NCBI GenBank assembly: GCA_937892155.1 | Contig: CALAUG010000006.1 | Span: 1-54,968, forward strand | From: an uncultured Bacteroidales bacterium | GTDB taxonomy: Bacteria > Bacteroidota > Bacteroidia > Bacteroidales > UBA1715 | Direction of reading: 5' to 3' | Length of the DNA: 54,968 nt | Shown: piece after piece, positions 17,864 through 26,487 of the stretch | Position numbering within the stretch: the stretch's first letter is position 1 | Layout: the number at the start of each line of letters is the position of its first letter | Position numbers and translations under genes: made by a program | Notes under the pieces: generated by a model | Told to the model about the DNA's origin: nothing | The model's input: only the letters and a program-made list of their open reading frames with translations | Databases searched by the model: none

Positions 17864-19693
17864 TCATTCTATTATACGTACACCGCCAAGGTCAGCCGAG
17901 GCAACATTTTGAGCATATACTTTCAATGAATTAGCAACGTTTCTGTCACGTTGTGGTTTGAATGCAAGTTTTCCTTTCGCTTCTTCAGCCTTGCGGCGAT
18001 TAGCCAATTCCTCGTCTGATACAAGCAATTCAGCCTTTCGATTAGGAATATCAAACAAAATTTGGTCGCCATCTTTTACCAAAGCGATGTTTCCGCCACT
18101 TGCAGCTTCTGGAGAGACGTGTCCGATTGATAACCCAGAAGTTCCACCAGAGAAGCGACCATCAGTAATCAATGCACATTCTTTTCCAAGATGTTTAGAT
18201 TTCAAATATGACGTAGGGTACAACATTTCCTGCATACCCGGACCTCCTTTAGGACCTTCGTAAATAATTACAACAACGTCGCCAGCGTGGATTTTGTCTG
18301 TAATAATTGCATCACACGCATCTTCTTGAGAATGGAATACACGTGCAGTTCCTTGGAATTTAAAAATTGATTCATCAACACCAGCGGTTTTCACAATACA
18401 ACCGTTAGTTGCAATATTTCCGAACAATACAGCCAATCCACCATCTTTTGTATATGCGTTTTCGATGTTACGAATACATCCCGAAGTTCTGTCTTTGTCG
18501 TATTCTTTGAACATTGTTGCGTGAGAACCCATTTCAATATGACGTCCACCTTTTGGTGCGCTCAAATAAATTTCTGTTGCTTTTGCATCAGCAGTTGGAC
18601 GCATAATGTCGAACTTGTCAAGACATTGAGCCAACGTCATTCCGTCAACACGACCGACATTAGTGTCAAGTAGCCCCTTTCTATCAAGTTCTCCAAGAAT
18701 ACCCATAACACCACCAGCGCGGTTAACATCTTCAATGTGATATTTTTTAGTAGTAGGAGCAACCTTGCAAATACAAGGAACTTGGCGTGAAAGCATATCA
18801 ATATCTTTCATTTTGAAATCAACGCCAGCTTCGTGTGCAACGGCTAAAAGATGAAGCACTGTATTTGAAGAACCACCCATTGCAATGTCCATCTTCATTG
18901 AATTCAAAAACGCTTGACGAGTCGCAATTGAACGAGGAAGAACAGAAGTATCACCTTCGAAGTAGTATTTCTTTGTATTTTCAACGATTTGTTTTGCAGC
19001 ACGGATGAACAAATTCTCACGATTTTTATGTGTTGCGACAACGCTACCATTTCCTGGCAAAGACAAACCAAGAGCCTCGGTTAAGCAGTTCATTGAATTT
19101 GCAGTGAACATACCTGAACAAGAACCACATGTTGGACACGCTGTTTTCTCCACAGCGTCAAGTTTTGCGTCATCAACATCAGAATCAAGCGCCATTACCA
19201 TGGCATCAATCAAATCCAATTTTTCATTTCCAAGAACGCCAGCTTCCATTGGTCCACCAGAGACAAAAATTGTAGGAATATTCAAACGCATTGCGGCAAT
19301 CAACATACCTGGAGTAATTTTATCGCAGTTGCTGATACAAACCAACGCGTCAACACGGTGAGCATTACACATATATTCAACGCTATCTGCAATAATTTCA
19401 CGAGAAGGAAGTGAGTACAACATTCCTGTGTGTCCCATTGCAATTCCATCGTCTATCGCAATCGTATTGAATTCTGCTGCGAAAAAACCTTCTGCCTCAA
19501 TAGCAGCTTTAACTTTTTGACCTATTTCGTGTAGATGAACGTGACCAGGAACAAATTGCGTAAATGAGTTTGCAATGGCAATAATTGGTTTGCCGATTTG
19601 TTCTTCTTTCATACCGTTTGCACGCCACAATCCTCGTGCTCCAGCCATCAATCGTCCTTGCGTTGATGCGTTACTTCTTAGTGGAAATCCCAT
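17864..19693 (-). CDS. ilvD: Dihydroxy-acid dehydratase
   Basis: It is the iron-sulfur enzyme that dehydrates 2,3-dihydroxy-isovalerate and 2,3-dihydroxy-3-methylvalerate. The N-terminus LRSNASTQGR is typical. Cluster cysteines lie in NCDKITPGM and CPTCGSCSGMFTANSMNC, and the C-terminal ITDGRFSGGTSGLSIGH is diagnostic. I start at the ATG at 19693 (609 residues); an upstream in-frame start at 19750 lies in the attenuator region. It is the first structural gene of the operon. Confidence 0.96.
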   Translation of the reverse strand: MGFPLRSNASTQGRLMAGARGLWRANGMKEEQIGKPIIAIANSFTQFVPGHVHLHEIGQKVKAAIEAEGFFAAEFNTIAIDDGIAMGHTGMLYSLPSREIIADSVEYMCNAHRVDALVCISNCDKITPGMLIAAMRLNIPTIFVSGGPMEAGVLGNEKLDLIDAMVMALDSDVDDAKLDAVEKTACPTCGSCSGMFTANSMNCLTEALGLSLPGNGSVVATHKNRENLFIRAAKQIVENTKKYYFEGDTSVLPRSIATRQAFLNSMKMDIAMGGSSNTVLHLLAVAHEAGVDFKMKDIDMLSRQVPCICKVAPTTKKYHIEDVNRAGGVMGILGELDRKGLLDTNVGRVDGMTLAQCLDKFDIMRPTADAKATEIYLSAPKGGRHIEMGSHATMFKEYDKDRTSGCIRNIENAYTKDGGLAVLFGNIATNGCIVKTAGVDESIFKFQGTARVFHSQEDACDAIITDKIHAGDVVVIIYEGPKGGPGMQEMLYPTSYLKSKHLGKECALITDGRFSGGTSGLSIGHVSPEAASGGNIALVKDGDQILFDIPNRKAELLVSDEELANRRKAEEAKGKLAFKPQRDRNVANSLKVYAQNVASADLGGVRIIE

Positions 19694-19753
19694 ATTATTT
19701 TGTTTAATAACCTTTAAATCTTTGTAACTCTGCAAAAATACACTTTTCAAACG

Positions 19754-19788
19754 AAAAAAGCACCAAACTCATTGAGAATGGTGCTTTT
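19754..19788 (-). terminator. ilv attenuator terminator (3:4 hairpin)
   Basis: On the minus strand, AAAAGCACCA (19788-19779) pairs with TGGTGCTTTT (19765-19756) around a 13-base loop. The run of six T extends to 19754. Its left arm (CACCATTC, 19783-19776) can pair instead with GAATGGTG just after the leader peptide (19812-19805). This gives the alternative antiterminator. The hairpin lies between leader and ilvD. Confidence 0.8.
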
Positions 19789-19810
19789 ATATTACATAGC
19801 CAAACACCAT

Positions 19811-19861
19811 TCATTTCTGAATGACATCCACGACTACCACAAATAAAGTTTTTCTAAGCAT
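19811..19861 (-). CDS. ilv operon leader peptide (attenuation)
   Basis: This 16-codon frame, MLRKTLFVVVVDVIQK, has four consecutive valine codons plus another Val, one Ile and two Leu. Those are exactly the end products of the ilvDBN operon. It lies about 10 bases after a predicted start from the -7 box at 19887-19880 and is followed by a terminator hairpin. CATTC, inside its Val-Ile codons, pairs with GAATG right after its stop codon (1:2). That same segment can pair with the terminator arm (2:3). Ribosome stalling at the valine codons would therefore favour read-through into ilvD. Confidence 0.8.
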   Translation of the reverse strand: MLRKTLFVVVVDVIQK

Positions 19862-19879
19862 AATTTTGTATGACACATG

Positions 19880-19887
19880 CAAAGATA
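19880..19887 (-). promoter_or_regulatory. ilv operon promoter -7 box
   Basis: TATCTTTG on the minus strand matches TAnnTTTG. It places the transcript start near 19873, 12 bases before the leader-peptide ATG. The -33 element is not clear. Confidence 0.55.
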
Positions 19888-20015
19888 GAAAAAGTTTTCA
19901 GTTGCTGTTATCAGTTGTTAGATTTTTTGGATGACATTTTTCAATTACACATTATACATTGAGCATTGCACATTAAAAAAATTCCATCTAATCTTTTAAT
20001 TCTTAATTCAATTTG

Positions 20016-20023
20016 TAAATTTG
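20016..20023 (+). promoter_or_regulatory. typA promoter -7 box
   Basis: TAAATTTG matches TAnnTTTG, 20 bases before the typA ATG. The preceding 19,950-19,980 holds degenerate ACATT-type repeats common between Bacteroidota genes. Confidence 0.5.
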
Positions 20024-20043
20024 CCGCCATAAAAATAACACAG

Positions 20044-21855
20044 ATGCAAGACATTAGAAACATTGCAATTATTGCACACGTTGACCACGGAAAGACCACG
20101 TTGGTTGACAGGATTCTTCACCAAGTAAAAACATTTAGGGAAAACGAAGAAACTGGCGAGTTGATACTCGACAACAACGATCTTGAACGTGAACGTGGAA
20201 TCACAATTCTTTCCAAAAACGTTTCGGTGCGATATAAAGGTGTAAAAATCAACATTATAGACACACCAGGACACTCCGATTTCGGTGGTGAAGTTGAACG
20301 TGTACTTAACATGGCTGACGGCTGTCTCCTTCTTGTTGACGCATTCGAAGGCCCGATGCCACAAACTCGTTTCGTGCTCGAAAAAGCAATTGAAATGAAT
20401 TTGAAACCAATCGTTGTCGTAAATAAAGTCGACAAACCAAACTGCGACCCTGAAGGCGCAAACGAAGCTGTATTCGATTTAATGTGCAACCTCAACGCAA
20501 GCGAAGATCAACTTGATTTCAGAACAGTTTATGGTTCTTCAAAACAAGGTTGGATGGGTCCAGATTGGAAAACTCCAACAAACGATTTCACGTATCTTTT
20601 GGATACAATTCTTGAAGTTATTCCAGCGCCTAAACAAGTTGAAGGAACTACACAATTACGTATCACTTCGCTTGACTATTCTTCGTACATCGGCCGTATT
20701 GCCGTAGGAAGAATTGCTCGCGGAACTCTTATGGGCGGACAAAATGTTTCGTTGGTAAAACGCGACGGAACTATTGTAAAATCGAAAATCAAAGAACTTT
20801 ATACATTCGAAGGTTTGGGTAAAGAAAAAATTAAAACCGAAGTTCAATGCGGTGAAATCTGTGCCATTGTTGGTTTGGACGGATTTGATATTGGTGATAC
20901 GGTTGCTGATTTTGAAAATCCTGAAGCTTTACCTGCAATCTCTATTGATGAGCCAACAATGTCGATGGTGTTTACCAACAACGATTCGCCATTCTTTGGG
21001 AAAGAAGGCAAATTCGTTACTTCACGTCACTTGCGCGAACGTCTTTACAAAGAACTTGAAAAGAATCTTGCACTTCGTATCGAAGAAACTGGTTCTGCTG
21101 ATTCTTTCAACGTTTTCGGTCGTGGAATTATGCACTTGTCGGTTTTGATTGAAACAATGCGTCGCGAAGGCTACGAAATGCAAATCGGTCAGCCACAAGT
21201 TATTATAAAAGAAATCGACGGACAGAAATGCGAACCAATGGAACAAGTTACTGTTCACGTTCCAGAACGTCTTTCAGGAAAAGTAATTGAACTGATTACA
21301 CAACGTAAAGGTGAAATGAAAAACATGACAACGAAAAACGATCGTGTTCACCTTGAATTTTCAATTCCTTCGCGTGGTTTGATTGGGTTAACAAGCAGCA
21401 TGTTGACAGCAACAGAAGGTGAAGCTGTTATTTCACATATTTTCACAGGCTTCGAGCCATGGAAAGGCGAAATGCCAAACAAAAACAACGGAGCCTTGAT
21501 TGCCATGGAAACTGGACAAACCTACGCCTATGCAATCGACAAACTTCAAGACCGTGGAATTTTCTTTATAGAACCAGGCGAAGAAGTGTATGCAGGTCAA
21601 GTAATTGGAGAACACGTTCGTGAAAACGATTTGGTTATCAATGTTTGCAAAAGCAAGAAATTGACAAACATGCGTGCTTCAGGTTCCGACGACAAAGTGA
21701 GCATTGCTCCTGCAAAGAAAATGTCACTTGAAGAACACATGGAATACATCCGTAAAGATGAATATTTGGAAGTAACTCCGAAATCACTTCGTTTACGTAA
21801 AATCATTCTTGACGAAAACGAAAGAAAACGCGAGAAAAAATCTACAAACGAATAG
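20044..21855 (+). CDS. typA: Ribosome-associated GTPase TypA/BipA
   Basis: It is a translational GTPase of the EF-G group that acts in ribosome assembly and stress growth. G1 AHVDHGKT (about 11-18), the switch segment ERERGITI, G3 DTPGHSDFGGE and G4 NKVDKP are present. EF-G-like domains and the BipA-specific C-terminus follow. The ATG at 20044 gives 603 residues, matching the family. The in-frame start at 19966 precedes the promoter and is rejected. rimM follows after 19 bases. Confidence 0.96.
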   Translation: MQDIRNIAIIAHVDHGKTTLVDRILHQVKTFRENEETGELILDNNDLERERGITILSKNVSVRYKGVKINIIDTPGHSDFGGEVERVLNMADGCLLLVDAFEGPMPQTRFVLEKAIEMNLKPIVVVNKVDKPNCDPEGANEAVFDLMCNLNASEDQLDFRTVYGSSKQGWMGPDWKTPTNDFTYLLDTILEVIPAPKQVEGTTQLRITSLDYSSYIGRIAVGRIARGTLMGGQNVSLVKRDGTIVKSKIKELYTFEGLGKEKIKTEVQCGEICAIVGLDGFDIGDTVADFENPEALPAISIDEPTMSMVFTNNDSPFFGKEGKFVTSRHLRERLYKELEKNLALRIEETGSADSFNVFGRGIMHLSVLIETMRREGYEMQIGQPQVIIKEIDGQKCEPMEQVTVHVPERLSGKVIELITQRKGEMKNMTTKNDRVHLEFSIPSRGLIGLTSSMLTATEGEAVISHIFTGFEPWKGEMPNKNNGALIAMETGQTYAYAIDKLQDRGIFFIEPGEEVYAGQVIGEHVRENDLVINVCKSKKLTNMRASGSDDKVSIAPAKKMSLEEHMEYIRKDEYLEVTPKSLRLRKIILDENERKREKKSTNE

Positions 21856-21874
21856 TTCTTTTTTCTGAAATAGT

Positions 21875-22408
21875 ATGGAAATAAAGCCAATTCCTAATAT
21901 TGAAAATTGCCGAGAAATAGGTCTTATTTCCCGCCCGCACGGAAACGAGGGCAATGTACTGATTTCCACGAAAAATATTTCAAACGAAGATTTCAAATCA
22001 TTTGACTACGTCTTTTTCAAACTTCAAGAAAGACTAGTTCCCTTTTTTATAGAGTCCGTCACACTGAAAAGTAATTCTGTTTTTGTAAAATTTGAAGACA
22101 TTACAAGTATGTCGAAAGCAGAAATGTATTGTGGAACGCGGGTCTATATTGAGCAAGACGAAGAAGAAACTTCGGAAGATGGACAATTACAAGAACTAGA
22201 AGGATTTTACGTTGTTGACGCCAAAACACAAAAACGAATCGGGAAAATACAAGAAGTTGTAGAATATTCTATAAACGTCGTGCTGGACATACAAACTCCA
22301 GAAGGGAAATCAGTTCTAGTACCGTTCGCTGACGAACTTTTAAAGGATTGTAACGAGTCAACAAAAACAATCGTATTGGAAATTCCTGATGGAATATTAG
22401 AAGCATAA
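21875..22408 (+). CDS. rimM: 16S rRNA processing protein RimM
   Basis: RimM binds S19 and helps mature the 30S head. The N-terminal RimM domain begins EIGLISRPHGNEGNV. The C-terminal PRC-barrel starts at ELEGFYVVDAKT and ends SVLVPFADELL. Length of 177 residues is normal. Its usual partners trmD and rplS are not adjacent; the RNase P RNA gene lies on the opposite strand immediately downstream. Confidence 0.9.
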   Translation: MEIKPIPNIENCREIGLISRPHGNEGNVLISTKNISNEDFKSFDYVFFKLQERLVPFFIESVTLKSNSVFVKFEDITSMSKAEMYCGTRVYIEQDEEETSEDGQLQELEGFYVVDAKTQKRIGKIQEVVEYSINVVLDIQTPEGKSVLVPFADELLKDCNESTKTIVLEIPDGILEA

Positions 22409-22412
22409 AAAA

Positions 22413-22731
22413 GCAGTAAGTCTATAAGCCAGATTCTGTTTCCTTACGGAATTCTATCATTTATCTAACGCAACCTACCCTCCGACTCGGACGAGCAGCC
22501 CTCAAGCGTCGGTTTACATGGTCTTGCAACTTGTCGGTGGCACATCTGTACGAATTGCTCCGCACAATGGTGGTCTCTTACACCGCCTTCTCACCCTTAC
22601 CGAATTACTCCGGCGGTCATTTTCTTCTGCCATACCATACACTCACGCGCATCTGTTTTTTCAACAGGCACAATGCTCTTTGTTGTCCGGACTTTCCTCC
22701 CCCTTTCGGGAGCGATAGAACGACCTACTGC
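22413..22731 (-). ncRNA. rnpB: RNase P RNA (bacterial class A)
   Basis: Read on the minus strand, the ends form P1: GCAGTAGGTC (22731-22722) pairs perfectly with GACTTACTGC (22422-22413). Near the 5' end is the universal GAGGAAAGTCCGG block (about 22,699-22,686). Near the 3' end is ACAGAATCTGGCTTATAG. Small frames over it on the plus strand are artefacts. It is the ribozyme that trims tRNA 5' ends. Confidence 0.95.
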
Positions 22732-22828
22732 ACTGCAAAAATAGTTTACAATTCATAATTCTCAATTCTTAAATCAGAATTTTTTATTGTATCTTCGTCA
22801 CATTATAATATGTACAAATGCAAACTCT

Positions 22829-24595
22829 ATGAAAAAAACTTTACAATATGTAGCTTTATGCATGATTGTCACACTAGTAACATCCTGCAAGGACAAAAAT
22901 GAAAAAGAATGCATTAGAACAAATAGTATAACTGGGGAATACACAATCCCTAACGTTCCTAAATGGGCAGAAAATGCAGTTTTTTATCAAATTTATCCAC
23001 AAACTTTCTACGATTCAAATGGAGACGGAATCGGTGATTTACAAGGAATAATACAAAAACTTGACTACGTAAAAAGCCTTGGAGTTGACGCTATTTGGAT
23101 AAATCCTTTTTTTGAATCACCCTTTGCCGATGCTGGTTACGATATTTCCGATTATTTTAAAGTTGCACCGCGCTACGGAACGAACGATGATGCAAAACAA
23201 TTATTTGCAGAAGCACACAAACGCGGTCTTCACGTTATTTTCGATTTCGTAGCAAGTTACACATCAATAGAACATCCTTGGTTCAAAGCTTCGTCCCAAC
23301 AAGACACAAACAAATATACAAACTGGTACATTTGGACAGACAACGTGTGGTACAATCCTCCACAAGAATATGCTGCAGATTTTATAAAAGGTTACGGAGA
23401 ACGAAACGGACAATATATGAGGAACTTCTACTATTGCCAACCTGCTCTCAACTATGGCTTTGCCCTACCCGACACGAACTACAAATGGCAACTTCCGCCC
23501 GATCATCCCGATGTACTCAATTTGAAAGAAGAAATGAAAAACGTACTTCGCTTTTGGATGGACATGGGTGCCGACGGGTTCCGCGCCGATATGGCCGGCG
23601 CACTTACAAAAGATGCGAATGTGAGCGGCAACGAGCAATTTTTCAACACACACGTGAATGCCACAAAAGAATTTTGGCGAGAAATACGTCAATTACTTGA
23701 AAACGAATATCCCGACGCATTTATGGTGGCAGAATGGTCGTATCCTATTGATGCGCTTGACAGCTGTTTCCATGTGGATTTCTTCCATTGGTTCAATGGC
23801 TACAACGATTTATTCCAAAAAGAAAGCTGGAGAATTCTAAACGGTTATTCCGAAGGCCATAGTTTCTTCGATACTGCTGGAAAAGGAAACATAACAGATT
23901 TCCTTACCAATTATTTGGAACAATACGAAGCGACCAAAGGCAAAGGATACATCAGCATTCCTCTAGGAAACCACGACAATGCTAGACTATGCAATAACCG
24001 TAGTGCCAAAGACATGGAAATAATATTCGCTTTCGGATTTACCATGCCAGGCGTTCCTTTTTTGTACTACGGAAACGAAATTGGCATGAAACAACTGCCG
24101 ACATCGTGGCCACAAATAGAAGGAGCATATCAGCCACGCAACGGTGCACGTACCCCAATGCAATGGTCAAAAGAAAAAAATTTAGGATTTTCAAAAGCCG
24201 ATGCGGAAAAACTTTATTTGCCTGTTGATACTGCGAAAAGTGCCCCCAATGTCGCAGAAGAAGAAAACAATACAGAATCATTGCTGAACAAGACAAAGAA
24301 ATTGATAGCATTGCATCATACCGAACCTGCACTTGCAAATTATGCAGAATTCGTACCCCTATTTGCAGAAAAAGATACATATCCGTTTGTGTATGCTCGT
24401 GCCAATGGGAACGACATCGTTTTGGTTATGCTCAATCCTGCAGGGACAAATGCGCAGGCGAAATTCAACATAAATCACAAATTTTCAAAAACCGAATTAC
24501 TCGCAGGAGATCAATTTACCATCAGCAACAAGGATGGAGATATTTCAATTGAAATGCCAGGTCAAACGTATGCAATCGTTAAATTGTTACAATAA
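22829..24595 (+). CDS. GH13 alpha-amylase-family lipoprotein
   Basis: It is an alpha-glucan-active glycoside hydrolase. A lipoprotein signal with lipobox VTSC (Cys20) places it at the cell surface or in the periplasm. The catalytic barrel opens with FYQIYPQTFYDSNGDGIGDL. The three acidic residues are in GFRADMAG (nucleophile Asp), MVAEWSYP (acid/base Glu) and PLGNHDNARL (Asp). The C-terminal beta domain follows. The ATG at 22829 is chosen because it gives an intact signal peptide. It resembles alpha-glucosidase/trehalose-type GH13. No sus genes are adjacent. Confidence 0.92.
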   Translation: MKKTLQYVALCMIVTLVTSCKDKNEKECIRTNSITGEYTIPNVPKWAENAVFYQIYPQTFYDSNGDGIGDLQGIIQKLDYVKSLGVDAIWINPFFESPFADAGYDISDYFKVAPRYGTNDDAKQLFAEAHKRGLHVIFDFVASYTSIEHPWFKASSQQDTNKYTNWYIWTDNVWYNPPQEYAADFIKGYGERNGQYMRNFYYCQPALNYGFALPDTNYKWQLPPDHPDVLNLKEEMKNVLRFWMDMGADGFRADMAGALTKDANVSGNEQFFNTHVNATKEFWREIRQLLENEYPDAFMVAEWSYPIDALDSCFHVDFFHWFNGYNDLFQKESWRILNGYSEGHSFFDTAGKGNITDFLTNYLEQYEATKGKGYISIPLGNHDNARLCNNRSAKDMEIIFAFGFTMPGVPFLYYGNEIGMKQLPTSWPQIEGAYQPRNGARTPMQWSKEKNLGFSKADAEKLYLPVDTAKSAPNVAEEENNTESLLNKTKKLIALHHTEPALANYAEFVPLFAEKDTYPFVYARANGNDIVLVMLNPAGTNAQAKFNINHKFSKTELLAGDQFTISNKDGDISIEMPGQTYAIVKLLQ

Positions 24596-24698
24596 ACGCC
24601 GAAAAGTCATTGAAAAAATTACTAAACTCTATACAGAAATACCAAAACATTCACTACCTTGTGATACTTTTTTAAGAACATATCATTTATATAACTAT

Positions 24699-26435
24699 AT
24701 GAAAAAATTTACTTTTTGGGCTATAGCGCTTATGCTTTGTGGAGCACAATCATTTGCACAAGATTCTACATATTATTGGAAAAATGGAAAGATTAAAAGT
24801 CAAGGAAGCTGGATTGATGGAACAGAACAAGGATTGTGGACGTACTGGGATTCGTTAGGGAATAAAATTCAAGAGACAAATTTCCTACGTGGTAGAGTCA
24901 ATGGGAAAAACATCATCTACAAAAATGGCGTAAAAATACAAGAAGCAACATACGTATTAAACGAACTTTCTGGACCATATACGGAATGGAACGATGAAGG
25001 CAAGAAAATGGTTGAAGGTTACTACAAACGTAATAAACAAGATTCGTCATGGAAATACTTCTACCCTCAAGGAATGTTGAAAAAAGAATTTATCTACAAA
25101 GGTGATACCGTATTGATTTGGAACAACTGCTACATTAGAGGCGGATGTACTGTTGCAAACGGCAATGGTAACTACCAGGAAACATGGCCCGATGGCACTA
25201 TAAAGGTAGAAGGACGCATTCAGGATGGCTACAAAGAAGCTGAATGGATAGAATATTTTAGCTCCAACAAACTAAAATCAAAAGGATGCTATAAGCGAGG
25301 TGAAAAAGTTGGAAACTGGATTGAATACTTTGATAACGGTAAAATCAAAGAAAAAATAAGTCAAACAGATGGTACATACGAAAGCTACTACGAAAACGGC
25401 CAGATGCATCAAAAAGGTTTTTATCGAAACGAAAAAAAACATGGTGATTGGACAACCTGGAACAAGAATGGTAAAATAACCCAAAAGAACCACTACGAAG
25501 AAGGTTCGTTAGAAGGTTTACAAGAGATCTGGACAGAAGATGGCACACAACAATTATCCGCAATAGAGTATAAGAATAATGTAAAAAATGGCTCAGCACA
25601 ATGGTGGCTTCCTACTGGTGAACTTGACATGAAAGGTTCATTTGTAAATGATTTACAAGATGGAACGTGGATATATTACAGACATGACAATGGGAAAGTT
25701 GGTAATACAGGGAATTTCTCTCAAGGTAAAAAGACTGGACACTGGACTTGGTACTATGCCAATGAAGCGGTATGGAAAGAGGGAAATTACGAAAATGATT
25801 TAAAAACTGGCACTTGGACGTTCTACTATGAAAATGGCCAAAAAGAACACGAAGGTACGTTTGAAAATAACCTAGAGCATGGTAAATTCACCCAATGGTT
25901 TGAAAACGGAAGAACAATGACCATCGGATATTTTGAGAAAGGTTTAATGACAGACCTTTGGACTGGATGGTATGAAGAGAACCCAGATTTGAAAAAATAT
26001 GAAGTAAATTACAAAAATGGACTAAACCACGGTTTAGCAACATTCTGGAATGAAAAAGGTACGCTACAATCAGAAAAAAACTATGCCAACGGACAATTAC
26101 ACGGCTCCTCTAAAACATATTTCTTAAATGGAAAGCCAAACATTTTCGGACAATATGACAATGGAAAAATGACTGGTTTATGGCAATATTATAACGAATC
26201 TGGCGTTTGCGAAAGAGAAATAACTTTCAAAGACGAACGTCCTGATGGCAAATGGACAATTCGATATAAAGAAGGTCCACTAAAAGAAGAATCTACTTAC
26301 AAAAATGGTGACCGCAACGGAAACTATAAAGCATATTCTGTAAAAGGCGACTTAGTCTATTTTGCCAAATATAAAAAAGGACAAGTTAAGAAAGTCAAAG
26401 TAGATAAAAGATCTAAGAACCAATCTGCTCAATAA
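24699..26435 (+). CDS. Secreted MORN-type (YwqK-like) repeat protein
   Basis: A signal peptide (about 1-21, ending SFAQ) is followed by some twenty tandem repeats of about 22-24 residues of the form NGK...G.W..Y..G. These match the MORN_2/YwqK repeat family, for example ENGQKEHEGTFENNLEHGKF. The pattern continues almost to a short basic tail. Function is unknown; such repeats form elongated beta-hairpin stacks. The ATG at 24699 gives the signal peptide; the longer frame from 24534 overlaps the GH13 gene. Confidence 0.85.
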   Translation: MKKFTFWAIALMLCGAQSFAQDSTYYWKNGKIKSQGSWIDGTEQGLWTYWDSLGNKIQETNFLRGRVNGKNIIYKNGVKIQEATYVLNELSGPYTEWNDEGKKMVEGYYKRNKQDSSWKYFYPQGMLKKEFIYKGDTVLIWNNCYIRGGCTVANGNGNYQETWPDGTIKVEGRIQDGYKEAEWIEYFSSNKLKSKGCYKRGEKVGNWIEYFDNGKIKEKISQTDGTYESYYENGQMHQKGFYRNEKKHGDWTTWNKNGKITQKNHYEEGSLEGLQEIWTEDGTQQLSAIEYKNNVKNGSAQWWLPTGELDMKGSFVNDLQDGTWIYYRHDNGKVGNTGNFSQGKKTGHWTWYYANEAVWKEGNYENDLKTGTWTFYYENGQKEHEGTFENNLEHGKFTQWFENGRTMTIGYFEKGLMTDLWTGWYEENPDLKKYEVNYKNGLNHGLATFWNEKGTLQSEKNYANGQLHGSSKTYFLNGKPNIFGQYDNGKMTGLWQYYNESGVCEREITFKDERPDGKWTIRYKEGPLKEESTYKNGDRNGNYKAYSVKGDLVYFAKYKKGQVKKVKVDKRSKNQSAQ

Positions 26436-26487
26436 TTGAATTTGAGACATATAATTCTCTTATCAGCAGATATAACTTGTGCTGACA

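Noticed and set aside
19733..19740. Second TAnnTTTG box (TATTTTTG) just after the ilv terminator
   Set aside because: It overlaps the terminator's downstream bases and would bypass the attenuator; kept only as a possible internal start without support.
22518..22758. Two plus-strand frames of 66 and 75 codons
   Set aside because: They lie over the RNase P RNA on the other strand and have no family resemblance.
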